Source: Nocardia sp. NBC_00508 (lineage in GTDB: Bacteria > Actinomycetota > Actinomycetes > Mycobacteriales > Mycobacteriaceae). Taken from it: a stretch of 64,000 nt of DNA. A program made the position numbers and the translations under genes. Under the pieces are notes generated by a model that saw only the letters and a program-made list of their open reading frames with translations, did not search any database and was not told the DNA's origin. The stretch is taken from assembly GCF_036346875.1 (NCBI RefSeq), contig NZ_CP107852.1, positions 6,386,001 to 6,450,000 on the forward strand. Direction: 5' to 3'. Shown piece after piece: positions 49,880 through 58,958 of this stretch; the first letter of the stretch is position 1, and the number at the start of each line of letters is the position of its first letter.

Positions 49880-50929
49880 GTGAACAGTCGCGTGCTCGTG
49901 ATCGGAGCGGGCAGCATCGGCAACTTCGTCGGCGGCAAGCTGGGCGTGGCCGGCGCGGATGTCACCCTGATCGGTCGCAGGCGCGTGCTCGACGAGATCA
50001 CCGTGTCCGGGCTGCGGCTCACCGACCTCGACGGCGGCGACGACGCGCTCAGCGCGGACCGGTTTCACGTCGCCACCGAGCCGGACGACGCCGGGTCGGC
50101 CGACCTGGTGCTCGTCACCGTGAAATCGGCGGCGACGGCGGACGCGGTGCGCGAACTCAGCGGGAAGATCCGGCCGGGCACCGTGGTGCTGAGCTTGCAG
50201 AACGGTATCGGCAACGATTCGGTGATCCGGGAGATCCTGCCGCACTGCGTGGTGCTGGCCGGCATGGTGATGTTCAACGTCGTGCACCATCCCGGCGGCC
50301 GCTTCCACCGCGGTACCGAAGGCGGCCTCGCGGTGCAGGACGATCCCGCTCTCGCGCCGTTTCTGGACCTGTTCGAACGCGCGGGCCTCGGGTTGCGCCG
50401 GTACCCGGATCTGCGCCCCGTGCAGTGGGCCAAGCTGCTGCTCAACCTGAACAACCCGATCAACGCGCTGTCCGGACGTCCGCTGCGCGCGGAACTCGCC
50501 GACCGCGACTATCGCCGCTGTCTCGCGCTGACCCAGCGCGAAGCGCTCGCGGTGATGAACCGGGCGCGAATTCGCCCCGCTCGGTTGACTCCGCTACCGC
50601 CGCGTGTGATGGCCGCGCTGCTGACCGTCCCCGACGCCGTGTTCCAGCGGGTGGCCGGGCAAGTGCTCGCCATCGATCCGGTGGCACGTTCGTCCATGGC
50701 AGACGATCTGGCACTGGGCCGCAAGACCGAAATCTCTTGGCTGTGCGGTGAAATCGTCGGGCTCGGCGCGATGGTCGGGATGCCGACGCCGGTGAATCAG
50801 CGGCTGATCGAATTGATCGTCGCCGCCGAACAGGGCGACCGGCGTGCCTGGACCGGTCCGGAACTGCTCGGCCAACTGCGGGCCGCCGCGGCGGGCGGGT
50901 CGGCCGAACGCCGGGCAAACGAGCAGTGA
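49880..50929 (+). CDS. Ketopantoate reductase-like (PanE/ApbA family) oxidoreductase
   Basis: 349 aa from GTG 49880 after GAGAGG. N-terminal Rossmann domain with VLVIGAGSIGNFVGGKLGVAGADVTLIGRR (NADPH type). VTVKSAAT holds the family's conserved Lys, followed by SLQNGIGN. The C-terminal helical domain has KLLLNLNNPINALSG and a second Lys/Asn set. Ketopantoate is the classical substrate, but many paralogues differ, so I give no symbol. tatA starts 64 bp downstream. Confidence 0.88.
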   Translation: MNSRVLVIGAGSIGNFVGGKLGVAGADVTLIGRRRVLDEITVSGLRLTDLDGGDDALSADRFHVATEPDDAGSADLVLVTVKSAATADAVRELSGKIRPGTVVLSLQNGIGNDSVIREILPHCVVLAGMVMFNVVHHPGGRFHRGTEGGLAVQDDPALAPFLDLFERAGLGLRRYPDLRPVQWAKLLLNLNNPINALSGRPLRAELADRDYRRCLALTQREALAVMNRARIRPARLTPLPPRVMAALLTVPDAVFQRVAGQVLAIDPVARSSMADDLALGRKTEISWLCGEIVGLGAMVGMPTPVNQRLIELIVAAEQGDRRAWTGPELLGQLRAAAAGGSAERRANEQ

Positions 50930-50993
50930 CGGCGGCGTTCGCGCACGTCACGGTCCGGTAGCATCGAGACATCACAGTCTTGGGAGGTAGATC

Positions 50994-51254
50994 ATGGGCA
51001 GTCTGAGCATCTGGCACTGGCTGATCATTGCGGTCGTTTTCGTGATGTTCTTCGGCGCGAAGCGGATGCCCGACGCGGCCCGCAGCCTGGGCCGGTCGCT
51101 GCGCATCTTCAAGAGCGAGGTCAGCCAGATGCAGAACGAGAGCAACGCGCCGAACACCGGTGCCTCGGCTCAGCAGCCCGCACCGCAGCTGCCCGCCGGG
51201 CAGCAGGCGACGCCGTCGGCGACCGAGCCACGCACCGAGCCGAAGTCGGTCTGA
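50994..51254 (+). CDS. tatA: Sec-independent protein translocase TatA
   Basis: 86 aa. One N-terminal membrane helix (WHWLIIAVVFVMFFGAKRMPD) with the F-G hinge, then an amphipathic helix (AARSLGRSLRIFKSEVSQM) and a disordered Gln/Pro/Thr-rich tail. GGGAGG is 7 nt upstream of the ATG. It multimerises to let folded twin-arginine substrates through. Confidence 0.97.
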   Translation: MGSLSIWHWLIIAVVFVMFFGAKRMPDAARSLGRSLRIFKSEVSQMQNESNAPNTGASAQQPAPQLPAGQQATPSATEPRTEPKSV

Positions 51255-51352
51255 GCGGGTCCGCTCGTGCCGGAGTGAGGAAGAACTCACTCCGGCCATA
51301 GTGCTGTTGCCGAGCCGAGCGAGGCACATCAACCCAGGGGCGATCACCAACC

Positions 51353-52306
51353 ATGCGAATCCCGTTCGATCCGCGGCGCAGCAAGCGCAGGACCAATCCC
51401 GACGGCACCATGTCGTTGGTCGAGCATCTGCAGGAGTTGCGGTACCGCCTGCTGGTCTCGATCGCCGCGGTGATCGCCACCACCGTGCTCGGTTTCCTCT
51501 GGTACGCGCATTCGTTCCTGGGTATCGAGAGCCTCGGTGAGATCCTGCGCGGGCCGTATTGTTCCCTGCCCGCTTCGGCGCGCGCGGCGCTGAGCCCGGA
51601 CGGTGAATGCCGACTGCTGGCCACCGCGCCGTTCGAGCAGTTCACCTTGCGCCTGAAGGTCGGCATGACCGCCGGTGTCGTGCTGGCGGCGCCGATCTGG
51701 CTGTATCAGCTGTGGGCGTTCATCACCCCTGGTCTGTACGCCAAGGAACGCAAGTACGCGATCGGGTTCGCGTCCTCGGGCACCGTGCTGTTCACCGCCG
51801 GGGCGGTGCTGGCTTACATCGTGATCGCGCACGCGTTGAGCTTCCTACTCACCGTCGGCGACAATGTGCAGATCACCGCGCTGAGCGGCTCGCAGTATTT
51901 CAGCTTTATCATCCAGTTGCTGATCATCTTCGGGGTCAGCTTCGAAACCCCGCTGCTGATCATCGGTTTGAACCTGGTCGGGGTGCTGACCTATCAGAAG
52001 CTCAAGGCGTGGCGCCGGGGAATCACGTTCGGGCTGTTCGTCTTCGCTGCCATCGTCACCCCGCAGGACCCGTTCTCCATGCTGGCGCTGGCACTGGCGC
52101 TGACCGTCCTGTTCGAGGTCGCCATCCAGTTCTCCCGGATCAACGACCGGCGCCGGGCTCGTAAAGAGCGCGAGGGCTGGGGTGCGCTGTCGGATGAGGA
52201 AGCCTCCGAGTTGGGCGCCCCCGACCCGGTCGACCCGGCGGAGTCGATCACGACTCCGCCGGAGAAATCCGCACGACCGGTGTCGGACTACTCCGATACG
52301 CTCTGA
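51353..52306 (+). CDS. tatC: Sec-independent protein translocase TatC
   Basis: 317 aa with six membrane helices. The conserved N-terminal SLVEHLQELRYRLLVSI binds the twin-arginine signal, and PFEQFTLRLKVGMTAGVVLAAPIWLYQLWAF and ERKYAIGF are typical. The charged cytoplasmic tail (about 255-317, RINDRRRARKEREGW...) is longer than in enterobacteria, as usual in actinobacteria. helY follows 3 bp after the stop. Confidence 0.97.
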   Translation: MRIPFDPRRSKRRTNPDGTMSLVEHLQELRYRLLVSIAAVIATTVLGFLWYAHSFLGIESLGEILRGPYCSLPASARAALSPDGECRLLATAPFEQFTLRLKVGMTAGVVLAAPIWLYQLWAFITPGLYAKERKYAIGFASSGTVLFTAGAVLAYIVIAHALSFLLTVGDNVQITALSGSQYFSFIIQLLIIFGVSFETPLLIIGLNLVGVLTYQKLKAWRRGITFGLFVFAAIVTPQDPFSMLALALALTVLFEVAIQFSRINDRRRARKEREGWGALSDEEASELGAPDPVDPAESITTPPEKSARPVSDYSDTL

Positions 52307-52309
52307 CGA

Positions 52310-55012
52310 GTGACAGATCACCGGTCGCAGACGGCCGAGTTGGCCGCATTTTCCGCCGAGCTGAAGTTCCGGCTCGATCCGTTTCAGCGCAATGCCTGTG
52401 CGGCGCTCGAGGAGGGCCACAGCGTTCTGGTCTGCGCCCCGACGGGCGCGGGCAAGACCGTCGTCGGCGAATTCGCCGTGCATCTGGCCCTGGTCGCCGC
52501 CGGAAAGTGTTTCTACACCACACCGATCAAGGCGCTGTCGAACCAGAAGTTCGCCGACCTCACCGAGCGCCACGGCCGGGACAATGTCGGACTGCTGACC
52601 GGCGACCAGTCGATCAACCCGGACGCGCCGGTGGTCGTGATGACCACCGAGGTGCTGCGCAACATGCTGTACGCGTCCTCGGACGCGCTGCGCGGTCTGT
52701 CGTATGTGGTGATGGACGAGGTGCACTACCTCGCCGACCGATTCCGCGGCGCGGTGTGGGAGGAGGTCATCCTGCATCTGCCGCCGGACGTGCGGCTGGT
52801 CAGCCTGTCGGCCACGGTCAGCAACGCCGAGGAGTTCGGCGCCTGGATGGAGACCGTGCGCGGGGACACCGCGGTGGTCGTCGACGAGACGAGGCCGGTG
52901 CCATTGTGGCAGCACGTCATGGTCGGGCGGCGGATGTTCGACCTGTTCGATACCAAGTCCACCGAACAGAAAGTGCTCGTCGATGAGGACCTGGTGCGGT
53001 TCATCCGGCAGCGGGAAACCGCCGACCGGATGAACAGCTGGGGCGGCCCCCGCAACGGCCGCGGTGGTCCACGCCGTGATTTCCGTCCGCTGCCGCGGCC
53101 AGAGGTGCTGGCCAAGCTGGACGAGGAGGGCCTGCTGCCCGCGATCACGTTCATCTTCAGCCGGGCCGGCTGCGACGGCGCACTCGCGCAGTGCCTGCGG
53201 TCGCGGCTGGACCTGAGTCGCGCGGACGAGCAGGCCGAGATCGACGCGATCATCCAGAAGCACACCGGTGACCTGCCCAAGACCGATCTCGAGATACTCG
53301 GCTACTGGGAGTGGTGCGAAGCGCTGCACCGGGGCTTGGCCGCACACCACGCGGGGATGTTGCCCGCGTTCCGGCACACCGTCGAGGAACTGTTCGTCAA
53401 CGGGCTGGTGCGCGCCGTCTTCGCCACCGAGACGCTGGCTCTTGGCATCAACATGCCCGCGCGCACTGTTGTGCTGGAGCGGCTGGTCAAATTCAACGGC
53501 GAGTCGCACGCGGAACTCACGCCGGGGGAGTACACCCAGCTGACCGGGCGCGCGGGGCGGCGCGGCATCGACGTGGAGGGCCACGCGGTGGTCTTGTGGC
53601 AGCCCGAGGTGGATACCAGCGCGGTCGCCGGCCTGGCGTCCACGCGCACCTATCCGCTGCGCAGCTCGTTCCGGCCGGGCTACAACATGTCGATCAACCT
53701 CATCGACCGGATGGGTGCCGACGAGTCGCGCGCCCTGCTGGAGCGGTCCTTCGCGCAGTTCCAGGCGGACCGCTCGGTGGTCGGGCTGGTGCGCGGCATC
53801 GAGCGCAATGAGGGCGCGCTGGGCAAGCTGCGCGATCAGCTCGGCGGTGCCGAAGGCGGGTTCCTGGACTACCTCGCGCTGCGCGAGCGGATCAAGCAGC
53901 GGGAACGGCAGCTGACCCAGCAAAACCGCGCCGACCGGCGGGGCGCGGCGGTGGACGCGCTCGGTGCGTTGCGCCGCGGCGACGTGGTGGCCATTCCGTC
54001 CGGGCGCCGCGCCGGGCTCGCGGTGATCCTGGAGCCGGACGCGACGCCGGGAGATCCGCGCCCGCTGGTGCTCACCGAGGACAAGTGGGCGGGCCGGGTA
54101 TCGGTGGCCGACTTCCCGGTGCCCGCCGAGGCGCTCGGACACATGCGGCTGCCCCGCCGGGTGGATCACCGGACCGCGCGCACCCGCCGCGACCTGGCCT
54201 CGGCGCTGCGCAGCACCGGGATCTCGGTGCCGGGCAGGCCGCGGCGCGGCAACCGTTCCGCGGCGGCCGACGACCGGGAACTGGCCACGCTGCGCCGCAG
54301 CCTGCGTGCGCATCCGGCGCACACCCGGCCCGATCGCGAGCAGCTGGCCCGCGTCGGCGAGCGCTACAACCGACTGCTCCGCGAAACCGAGTCCATGCGC
54401 CAGAAGGTTGCCGCGACAACGAACTCGTTGGCCCGCACCTTCGATCGGATCGTCGGTCTGCTGGAGGAACGCGGGTTCGTCCACGACAGCGAGGTGACCG
54501 CCGACGGGCGCAGGCTGGCCCGCATCTACGCCGAGAGCGACCTGCTGGTCGCCGAATGCCTCCGGCAGGGACTGTGGCGCGGCCTCGGTCCGGCCGAGCT
54601 GGCCGGCGTCGTGTCGATTCTGGTGTACGAATCCCGACAGGAAGGCGGATATCTCGGCGCGAGCGGACCGACGGCGCCGATCCGGCGAGCTGTGGGCGCG
54701 ACCATCGGTGTCTGGTCCGAATTGCGCACCGACGAGGCACGGCACAAGCTGCCGCCGACCAGGGAACCGGATCTGGGCTTCGTCACCGGCGTCTACAAGT
54801 GGGCGCGCGGGGACGGGTTGGCCGAGTCGTTGCTCGCTAGCGGCGACCAGGGCGCACCGCTGTCGGCGGGCGACTTCGTGCGCTGGTGCAGGCAGGTCAT
54901 CGATCTGCTCGATCAGATCCACGGCACCGCCGACGACCTCGAGGTAGCCGGCACGGCGGCCAAGGCGGTGCGCGCGATTCGGCGGGGTGTCGTCGCGGTG
55001 GACGCCGCCTGA
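52310..55012 (+). CDS. helY: Superfamily-2 (Ski2/Mtr4-like) helicase HelY
   Basis: 900 aa from GTG 52310. Walker A APTGAGKT (43-50), DEVH box (136-139) in VVMDEVHYLADRFRG, SAT motif LVSLSATVSN, and motif VI QLTGRAGRRGID. A DSHCT-type C-terminal domain covers about 720-890. The Ski2-like layout implies a role in RNA or DNA unwinding. Placement after tatC is conserved in mycobacteria (Rv2092c). Confidence 0.95.
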   Translation: MTDHRSQTAELAAFSAELKFRLDPFQRNACAALEEGHSVLVCAPTGAGKTVVGEFAVHLALVAAGKCFYTTPIKALSNQKFADLTERHGRDNVGLLTGDQSINPDAPVVVMTTEVLRNMLYASSDALRGLSYVVMDEVHYLADRFRGAVWEEVILHLPPDVRLVSLSATVSNAEEFGAWMETVRGDTAVVVDETRPVPLWQHVMVGRRMFDLFDTKSTEQKVLVDEDLVRFIRQRETADRMNSWGGPRNGRGGPRRDFRPLPRPEVLAKLDEEGLLPAITFIFSRAGCDGALAQCLRSRLDLSRADEQAEIDAIIQKHTGDLPKTDLEILGYWEWCEALHRGLAAHHAGMLPAFRHTVEELFVNGLVRAVFATETLALGINMPARTVVLERLVKFNGESHAELTPGEYTQLTGRAGRRGIDVEGHAVVLWQPEVDTSAVAGLASTRTYPLRSSFRPGYNMSINLIDRMGADESRALLERSFAQFQADRSVVGLVRGIERNEGALGKLRDQLGGAEGGFLDYLALRERIKQRERQLTQQNRADRRGAAVDALGALRRGDVVAIPSGRRAGLAVILEPDATPGDPRPLVLTEDKWAGRVSVADFPVPAEALGHMRLPRRVDHRTARTRRDLASALRSTGISVPGRPRRGNRSAAADDRELATLRRSLRAHPAHTRPDREQLARVGERYNRLLRETESMRQKVAATTNSLARTFDRIVGLLEERGFVHDSEVTADGRRLARIYAESDLLVAECLRQGLWRGLGPAELAGVVSILVYESRQEGGYLGASGPTAPIRRAVGATIGVWSELRTDEARHKLPPTREPDLGFVTGVYKWARGDGLAESLLASGDQGAPLSAGDFVRWCRQVIDLLDQIHGTADDLEVAGTAAKAVRAIRRGVVAVDAA

Positions 55013-55203
55013 GCGGTGTGGCGCCGGGCTCGGCGGCTCCCGTAACCACGGAGGACACCGCGAACGCCGCCAATGTCAACACAGCGGATTCGATTGTGAT
55101 TTGATTTCTTTCGCGTACCGACCGTGGCGGAAGAGTCGTGTCATGCGACGAGGCCCATGCGGGGGGCTACCGTGTGTACAACGATGCGAGTGGAGGCAAG
55201 CAG

Positions 55204-55899
55204 ATGAGCGGCCCTTACGGACCGAATGAACCCGGGGAGGGACGCAACGATCCCACCCAGCAGTGGGGTGGACAGCAGGCGCCCGGCGGGGCGGGTCCCA
55301 CCCAGCAGTGGGGCGGTCAGCCGCAGACCCCGGCCTCGGCCCAGCCGACCCAGCACTGGGGTGAGCAGCAGCCGCAGCAGCAGTGGGGACAACCGCAGCA
55401 GCAGTGGGGTCAGCAACCCCAGCAACCGCAGCAGCCCCAGCAACCGCAGTGGGGGCAGCAGCCCGCCCAGGGCCAGCCGCAGTGGGGTCAGCCACAGCAG
55501 CAGGACTGGGGCCAGCAGGGCCAGCAGCAGTGGGGCCAGCAGCAGCCGCAGTGGGGCGCCCCTGCCCAGCAACCGCCGCAACAAGGCGGCAAAGGCAAGG
55601 GCCTGGTCATCGGCCTGTCCGTGCTCGGTGTCGCGGTGCTCGGTGCGATCGTCGCCCTCGTGCTCGTGCTGACCGCCAAGGATCAACTGGACCAGGCGGC
55701 GGTGCAGGACGGTGTGAAGAAGGTGCTGTCGGACTCCTACGGCATCCAGGACGTCAGCGAGGTCTCCTGCCCGTCCGGCCAGGATGTCAAGGTCGACGCC
55801 ACGTTCGTGTGCGACGTGAAGGTCAGTGGTGAGGCCAAGAAGGTCACCATCAAGATCACCAAGGATGACGGCACCTACGAGGTCGGTCGCCCGAGTTAG
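55204..55899 (+). CDS. Q/W/G-rich DUF4333 membrane protein
   Basis: 231 aa from ATG 55204 after a GGAGGCAAG site. The cytosolic N-terminal half (about 1-125) is low complexity, with many QQWGQ/QPQWGQ units. A basic patch GGKGKG and one membrane helix (about 131-153) follow. The extracytoplasmic DUF4333 domain (about 155-231) has two Cys (VSCPSGQDVKVDATFVCDV) that could form a disulfide. Its position after helY parallels Rv2091c. Function unknown. The repeat may expand and contract. Confidence 0.88.
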   Translation: MSGPYGPNEPGEGRNDPTQQWGGQQAPGGAGPTQQWGGQPQTPASAQPTQHWGEQQPQQQWGQPQQQWGQQPQQPQQPQQPQWGQQPAQGQPQWGQPQQQDWGQQGQQQWGQQQPQWGAPAQQPPQQGGKGKGLVIGLSVLGVAVLGAIVALVLVLTAKDQLDQAAVQDGVKKVLSDSYGIQDVSEVSCPSGQDVKVDATFVCDVKVSGEAKKVTIKITKDDGTYEVGRPS

Positions 55900-55913
55900 C
55901 TGTATCTGATTTG

Positions 55914-55930
55914 CAGCGCCTGCGGCGCTG
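55914..55930 (+). terminator. Hairpin after the DUF4333 gene
   Basis: CAGCGCC/GGCGCTG with a TGC loop, 15 bp past the stop. Confidence 0.6.
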
Positions 55931-56272
55931 CGTGTTCGCGGCCCCCCTAATGGCGCACGTCCGAGCAACCGCCGCTGGCGACTTCGTCGCGGACGCGGCG
56001 GCCGCTCGGACGCGAGCCGGGCCGCGAACGGGGGATGCTCGGTCTCGCTTCGCTCGAAAACGGGGGTGGGGCCGATGTGGTTGCGTGGGGTGGTAGCGGC
56101 ACGACCTGGGGGTGCGGCGTGTTGGTAGCGGGCGATCGGGCGAGTGCCGACTTCGTCGCGAACGTCGGCCGCTCGGACGCGGGCGGCGCTGCGATCGGTT
56201 ATGCCCGACGTTGGGGTTCGCCTTCTAGGAGCGCTTCGCGATGCGAGCGGGGGAGTGTTTCCGCGTACCGGG
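55931..56272. repeat. 342-bp non-coding GC-rich repeat region
   Basis: No gene. An imperfect 15-bp inverted repeat lies at 55958-56012 (outer CGTCCGAGC/GCTCGGACG, inner CCGCCG/CGGCGG). A roughly 34-bp direct repeat begins GACTTCGTCGCG and ends CGGCCGCTCGGACGCG, at 55980-56014 and 56149-56181. Shorter CTTCGCTCG/GCTTCGCGATGCGAG stretches recur. It lies between convergent genes and looks like a dispersed intergenic repeat. Confidence 0.65.
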
Positions 56273-57238
56273 TCAGGCGGTGCGTGCGCCCAGCGCTGTG
56301 ATCAACCGCGTGACGGGGCTTTCGGCGTTGTAGGCGGTGGCGAGCGCCCGCAGCCGGTCCGGGTCGGCGGGTTCGGTTGGGAGGACGTCGGAGCGGGAGA
56401 GCGCGACATCGGCGTCGCAGACCACGCGGACGACCGGCGCGGCGGCCTTCAGGTAGTCCTCGGCGGCACGCAGCCGGGCGCGCACGCCGTTGGAGAGCTC
56501 GGCGTCGGAATCCTCGATGGCCGCGCGCAGCGCGTCGAGCGAGCCGAAACGGGAGATCAGCGTGGCCGCGGACTTCTCACCGATACCCGCCACTCCGGGT
56601 AAGCCGTCGGAGGCGTCGCCGCGCAGCGTGGCCATGTCGGCGTAGGCCGGGCCCGCGTTCCCTGGTGGCACACCGTATTTCGCCGCCACTTCGGCCGGGC
56701 CGAACAGTTCCGCCTTGGCCAGCCCGCGGCCGGCGTAGAGCACGCGCACGGGGGGTGCGGGCGTGTCTCGCACGAGCTGCAGGAGATCGCGGTCGCCGCT
56801 GACCACGATCACCGCATCGGTGCGCTCCCGGGTGGCCAGGGTGCCGAGGACGTCGTCGGCCTCCAGGCCCGCCGCTCCGCCGGTCGCGATACCCGCCGCG
56901 TCGAGCACCTCCAGGATCATCTCGACCTGTGGTGTGAGGGTGTCGGGAACCATTTCCGCACCGGGCGCGGCCTCCGCGGACGTGTCCAGCCGGTGCGCCT
57001 TGTACGAGGGCACCAGCTTCACCCGGTACGCGGGCCGCCAGTCCAGATCGAGACACACCACCAGCCGGACCGGCGCGTACTTGGTGATCAGCGAGGCCAC
57101 CATGTCGGTGAAACCGCGCAGCGCGTTCACCGACCGGCCATCGGGCGCGGTGATCTTGTCCGGGATCGCGTGAAAGGCGCGGAACCACAGACTGGCACCG
57201 TCCACCAGCAGCAAGGGCCCACCAGCAACAGAAGTCAC
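56273..57238 (-). CDS. 5'-3' exonuclease (polymerase I-type nuclease domain, stand-alone)
   Basis: 321 aa. PIN-like FEN domain with acidic metal residues in LLLVDGASLWFRAFHA, VVCLDLDWRPAYRVKLVPSYKAHR, GLEADDVLGTLA and VIVVSGDRDLLQLV. It is followed by an H3TH region (ASDGLPGVAGIGEKSAATLISRFGSLDAL). No polymerase domain. It probably trims flaps or RNA primers (Rv2090-like). GTG start at 57238. Confidence 0.93.
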   Translation of the reverse strand: MTSVAGGPLLLVDGASLWFRAFHAIPDKITAPDGRSVNALRGFTDMVASLITKYAPVRLVVCLDLDWRPAYRVKLVPSYKAHRLDTSAEAAPGAEMVPDTLTPQVEMILEVLDAAGIATGGAAGLEADDVLGTLATRERTDAVIVVSGDRDLLQLVRDTPAPPVRVLYAGRGLAKAELFGPAEVAAKYGVPPGNAGPAYADMATLRGDASDGLPGVAGIGEKSAATLISRFGSLDALRAAIEDSDAELSNGVRARLRAAEDYLKAAAPVVRVVCDADVALSRSDVLPTEPADPDRLRALATAYNAESPVTRLITALGARTA

Positions 57239-57308
57239 GCGCTGAGGTTACTCGCCCGCACCGACACCGCCCGGCGAAGTTCGCGTTCCTCGCCGCATGT
57301 CCGGCGGG

Positions 57309-57314
57309 TAACGT
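57309..57314 (+). promoter_or_regulatory. -10 box of the M24 peptidase gene (leaderless)
   Basis: TAACGT 7 nt before ATG 57322. Confidence 0.55.
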
Positions 57315-57321
57315 CGGACGA

Positions 57322-58449
57322 ATGAGCTCGCATACGGATTCCAGGTTCGCGGCGGACGTCTATGGTGCTCGGCTGGAGCGGGCGGTGGAACTGATCCGGA
57401 CCGCCCATCTGGATGCTTTGCTGATCACTCCCGGGCCGGACCTGCGTTACCTCATCGGATCGGCGGCCGAGTCCTTCGAGCGGTTGACCTGCCTGGTGAT
57501 CCCCGCGGACGGGGCGACCCCGTCGGTGGTGATCCCGAAACTGGAGCTGGCTTCGCTCGACGCTTCGGCGGCGGGCGAACTGGGTCTGCAAGTGCTGGAC
57601 TGGGTCGACGGCACCGATCCGTATGCCATGGTGAAGTCCGCGCTGCACGTGGGCTCCCGGGTGGCCGTCGCCGACGCCATGCCCGCGCTGCATCTGCTGC
57701 CGCTGGCCGAATCCTTCACCGGCCTGCCGGTGTCCGCTACGCCGGTGCTGCGCGAACTGCGCATGATCAAAGATGCGGCCGAGGTGGAGGCGCTGCGCCG
57801 GGCCGGCGCGGCGATCGACCAGGTGCACGCTCGGATGGGGGAGTTCCTGCAGGTGGGCCGCACCGAGGCGGAGGTCGGTAGCCGCATCGAGGAGGCGATC
57901 CTGGCGGAGGGGCACACCGAGGCGGCCTTCGTCATCGTCGGCAGCGGGCCGCACGGCGCCGACCCGCACCACGGAGTCGCACAGCGGCGCATCGAGTCGG
58001 GTGACGTGGTGGTCATCGACATCGGCGGCCCGGTCGAACCCGGCTACTACTCGGACTCGACCCGCACCTACGTGCTGGGGGAACCCGATCCCGAGGTGGC
58101 CGCCCGATACGCCCAACTCGAGCGCGCACAGGCGGCGGCGGTCGCGGCCGTCCGCCCCGGCGTCACGGCCGCCGCGGTGGACGCGGCGGCGCGAGACCCG
58201 TTGACCGAGGCCGGTTTCGGTGCCGCGTTCGTCCACCGCACCGGCCACGGCATCGGCCTTTCGGTGCACGAGGAGCCCTACATCGTGGCGGGCAACGACC
58301 TCGTCCTGGAGCCGGGGATGGCCTTCAGCGTCGAGCCCGGTATCTACTTCCGCGGCGAGTGGGGCGCGCGTATCGAGGACATCGTGGTCGTCACCGAGAA
58401 CGGCAGCGAATCGCTGAACAATCGGCCGCACGGACTCACGGTGCTGTGA
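57322..58449 (+). CDS. M24-family Xaa-Pro peptidase
   Basis: 375 aa. N-terminal creatinase-like domain (about 10-135) and C-terminal pita-bread domain with the five metal ligands in VVVIDIGGPVEPGYYSDSTRTYVLG (two Asp), HRTGHGIGLSVHEEP (His), GMAFSVEPGIYF (Glu) and GARIEDIVVV (Glu). Cytosolic. It corresponds in place and length to PepE/Rv2089c and cleaves N-terminal residues before proline. Confidence 0.95.
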   Translation: MSSHTDSRFAADVYGARLERAVELIRTAHLDALLITPGPDLRYLIGSAAESFERLTCLVIPADGATPSVVIPKLELASLDASAAGELGLQVLDWVDGTDPYAMVKSALHVGSRVAVADAMPALHLLPLAESFTGLPVSATPVLRELRMIKDAAEVEALRRAGAAIDQVHARMGEFLQVGRTEAEVGSRIEEAILAEGHTEAAFVIVGSGPHGADPHHGVAQRRIESGDVVVIDIGGPVEPGYYSDSTRTYVLGEPDPEVAARYAQLERAQAAAVAAVRPGVTAAAVDAAARDPLTEAGFGAAFVHRTGHGIGLSVHEEPYIVAGNDLVLEPGMAFSVEPGIYFRGEWGARIEDIVVVTENGSESLNNRPHGLTVL

Positions 58450-58486
58450 AGCACTGGGAACTCGCCACGGCGCCGGGTCGGCACCG

Positions 58487-58930
58487 CTAAGCGGTGGCGC
58501 CGTTGCCTGCGGCTTTGCCGTCGGCAGCCGGTGCGACGAGGGTGCTGCTGGAGAGGACGCGCCGGACCTGGATGGTGATCACCACGCGCGTCGGGTTCTC
58601 CCTGGGCACGCGGTAGCGGCCCGCGTACCGCCGCACCGCGTCGGCGACGCTGTCCGGGTCGTCGAGCACGGTCGCCGGGCCCTCCAAGGTGATCCACCGG
58701 ACGCCGTCGACCTGACTGACCGCCGCATAACCCGAACGGCGCACGTTACGCACCTTCACCGAGCCGTCGTTGGTGATCACCCGCGCGATCCCGGCGTCTC
58801 GGTCCCAGGTGAACCCGACCGCGACCACGTGCGGCGTCCCATCCGCCCGCAACGTCGTCAGTGTGGCGAGATGCCGCTCGGCGACGAACTCGAGGGCGGC
58901 GGGGGACAGCTCAGCAGTACTCGTCGGCAT
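58487..58930 (-). CDS. PPOX-class F420-dependent oxidoreductase (Rv2074-like)
   Basis: 147 aa from ATG 58930. Split-barrel flavin/deazaflavin fold: LSPAALEFVAERHLATLTTLRADGTPHVVAVGFTW, RSGYAAVSQVDGVRWITLEGPA, RYAGRYRVPRENPTRVVITIQVRRVL. It closely follows the Rv2074 pattern; that protein was described as an F420H2-dependent biliverdin reductase, so the same activity is plausible. It diverges from the SDR-cobL genes, as Rv2074 does from Rv2073c. Confidence 0.88.
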   Translation of the reverse strand: MPTSTAELSPAALEFVAERHLATLTTLRADGTPHVVAVGFTWDRDAGIARVITNDGSVKVRNVRRSGYAAVSQVDGVRWITLEGPATVLDDPDSVADAVRRYAGRYRVPRENPTRVVITIQVRRVLSSSTLVAPAADGKAAGNGATA

Positions 58931-58958
58931 CCCACGACCGTAGCCCCCCGGCGCGTGC

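Noticed and set aside
51845..54922. 1025-codon open frame antisense to tatC/helY
   Set aside because: High GC keeps antisense frames open; the protein is rich in Arg/Gln/His without any motif, while the plus strand encodes clear TatC and HelY.
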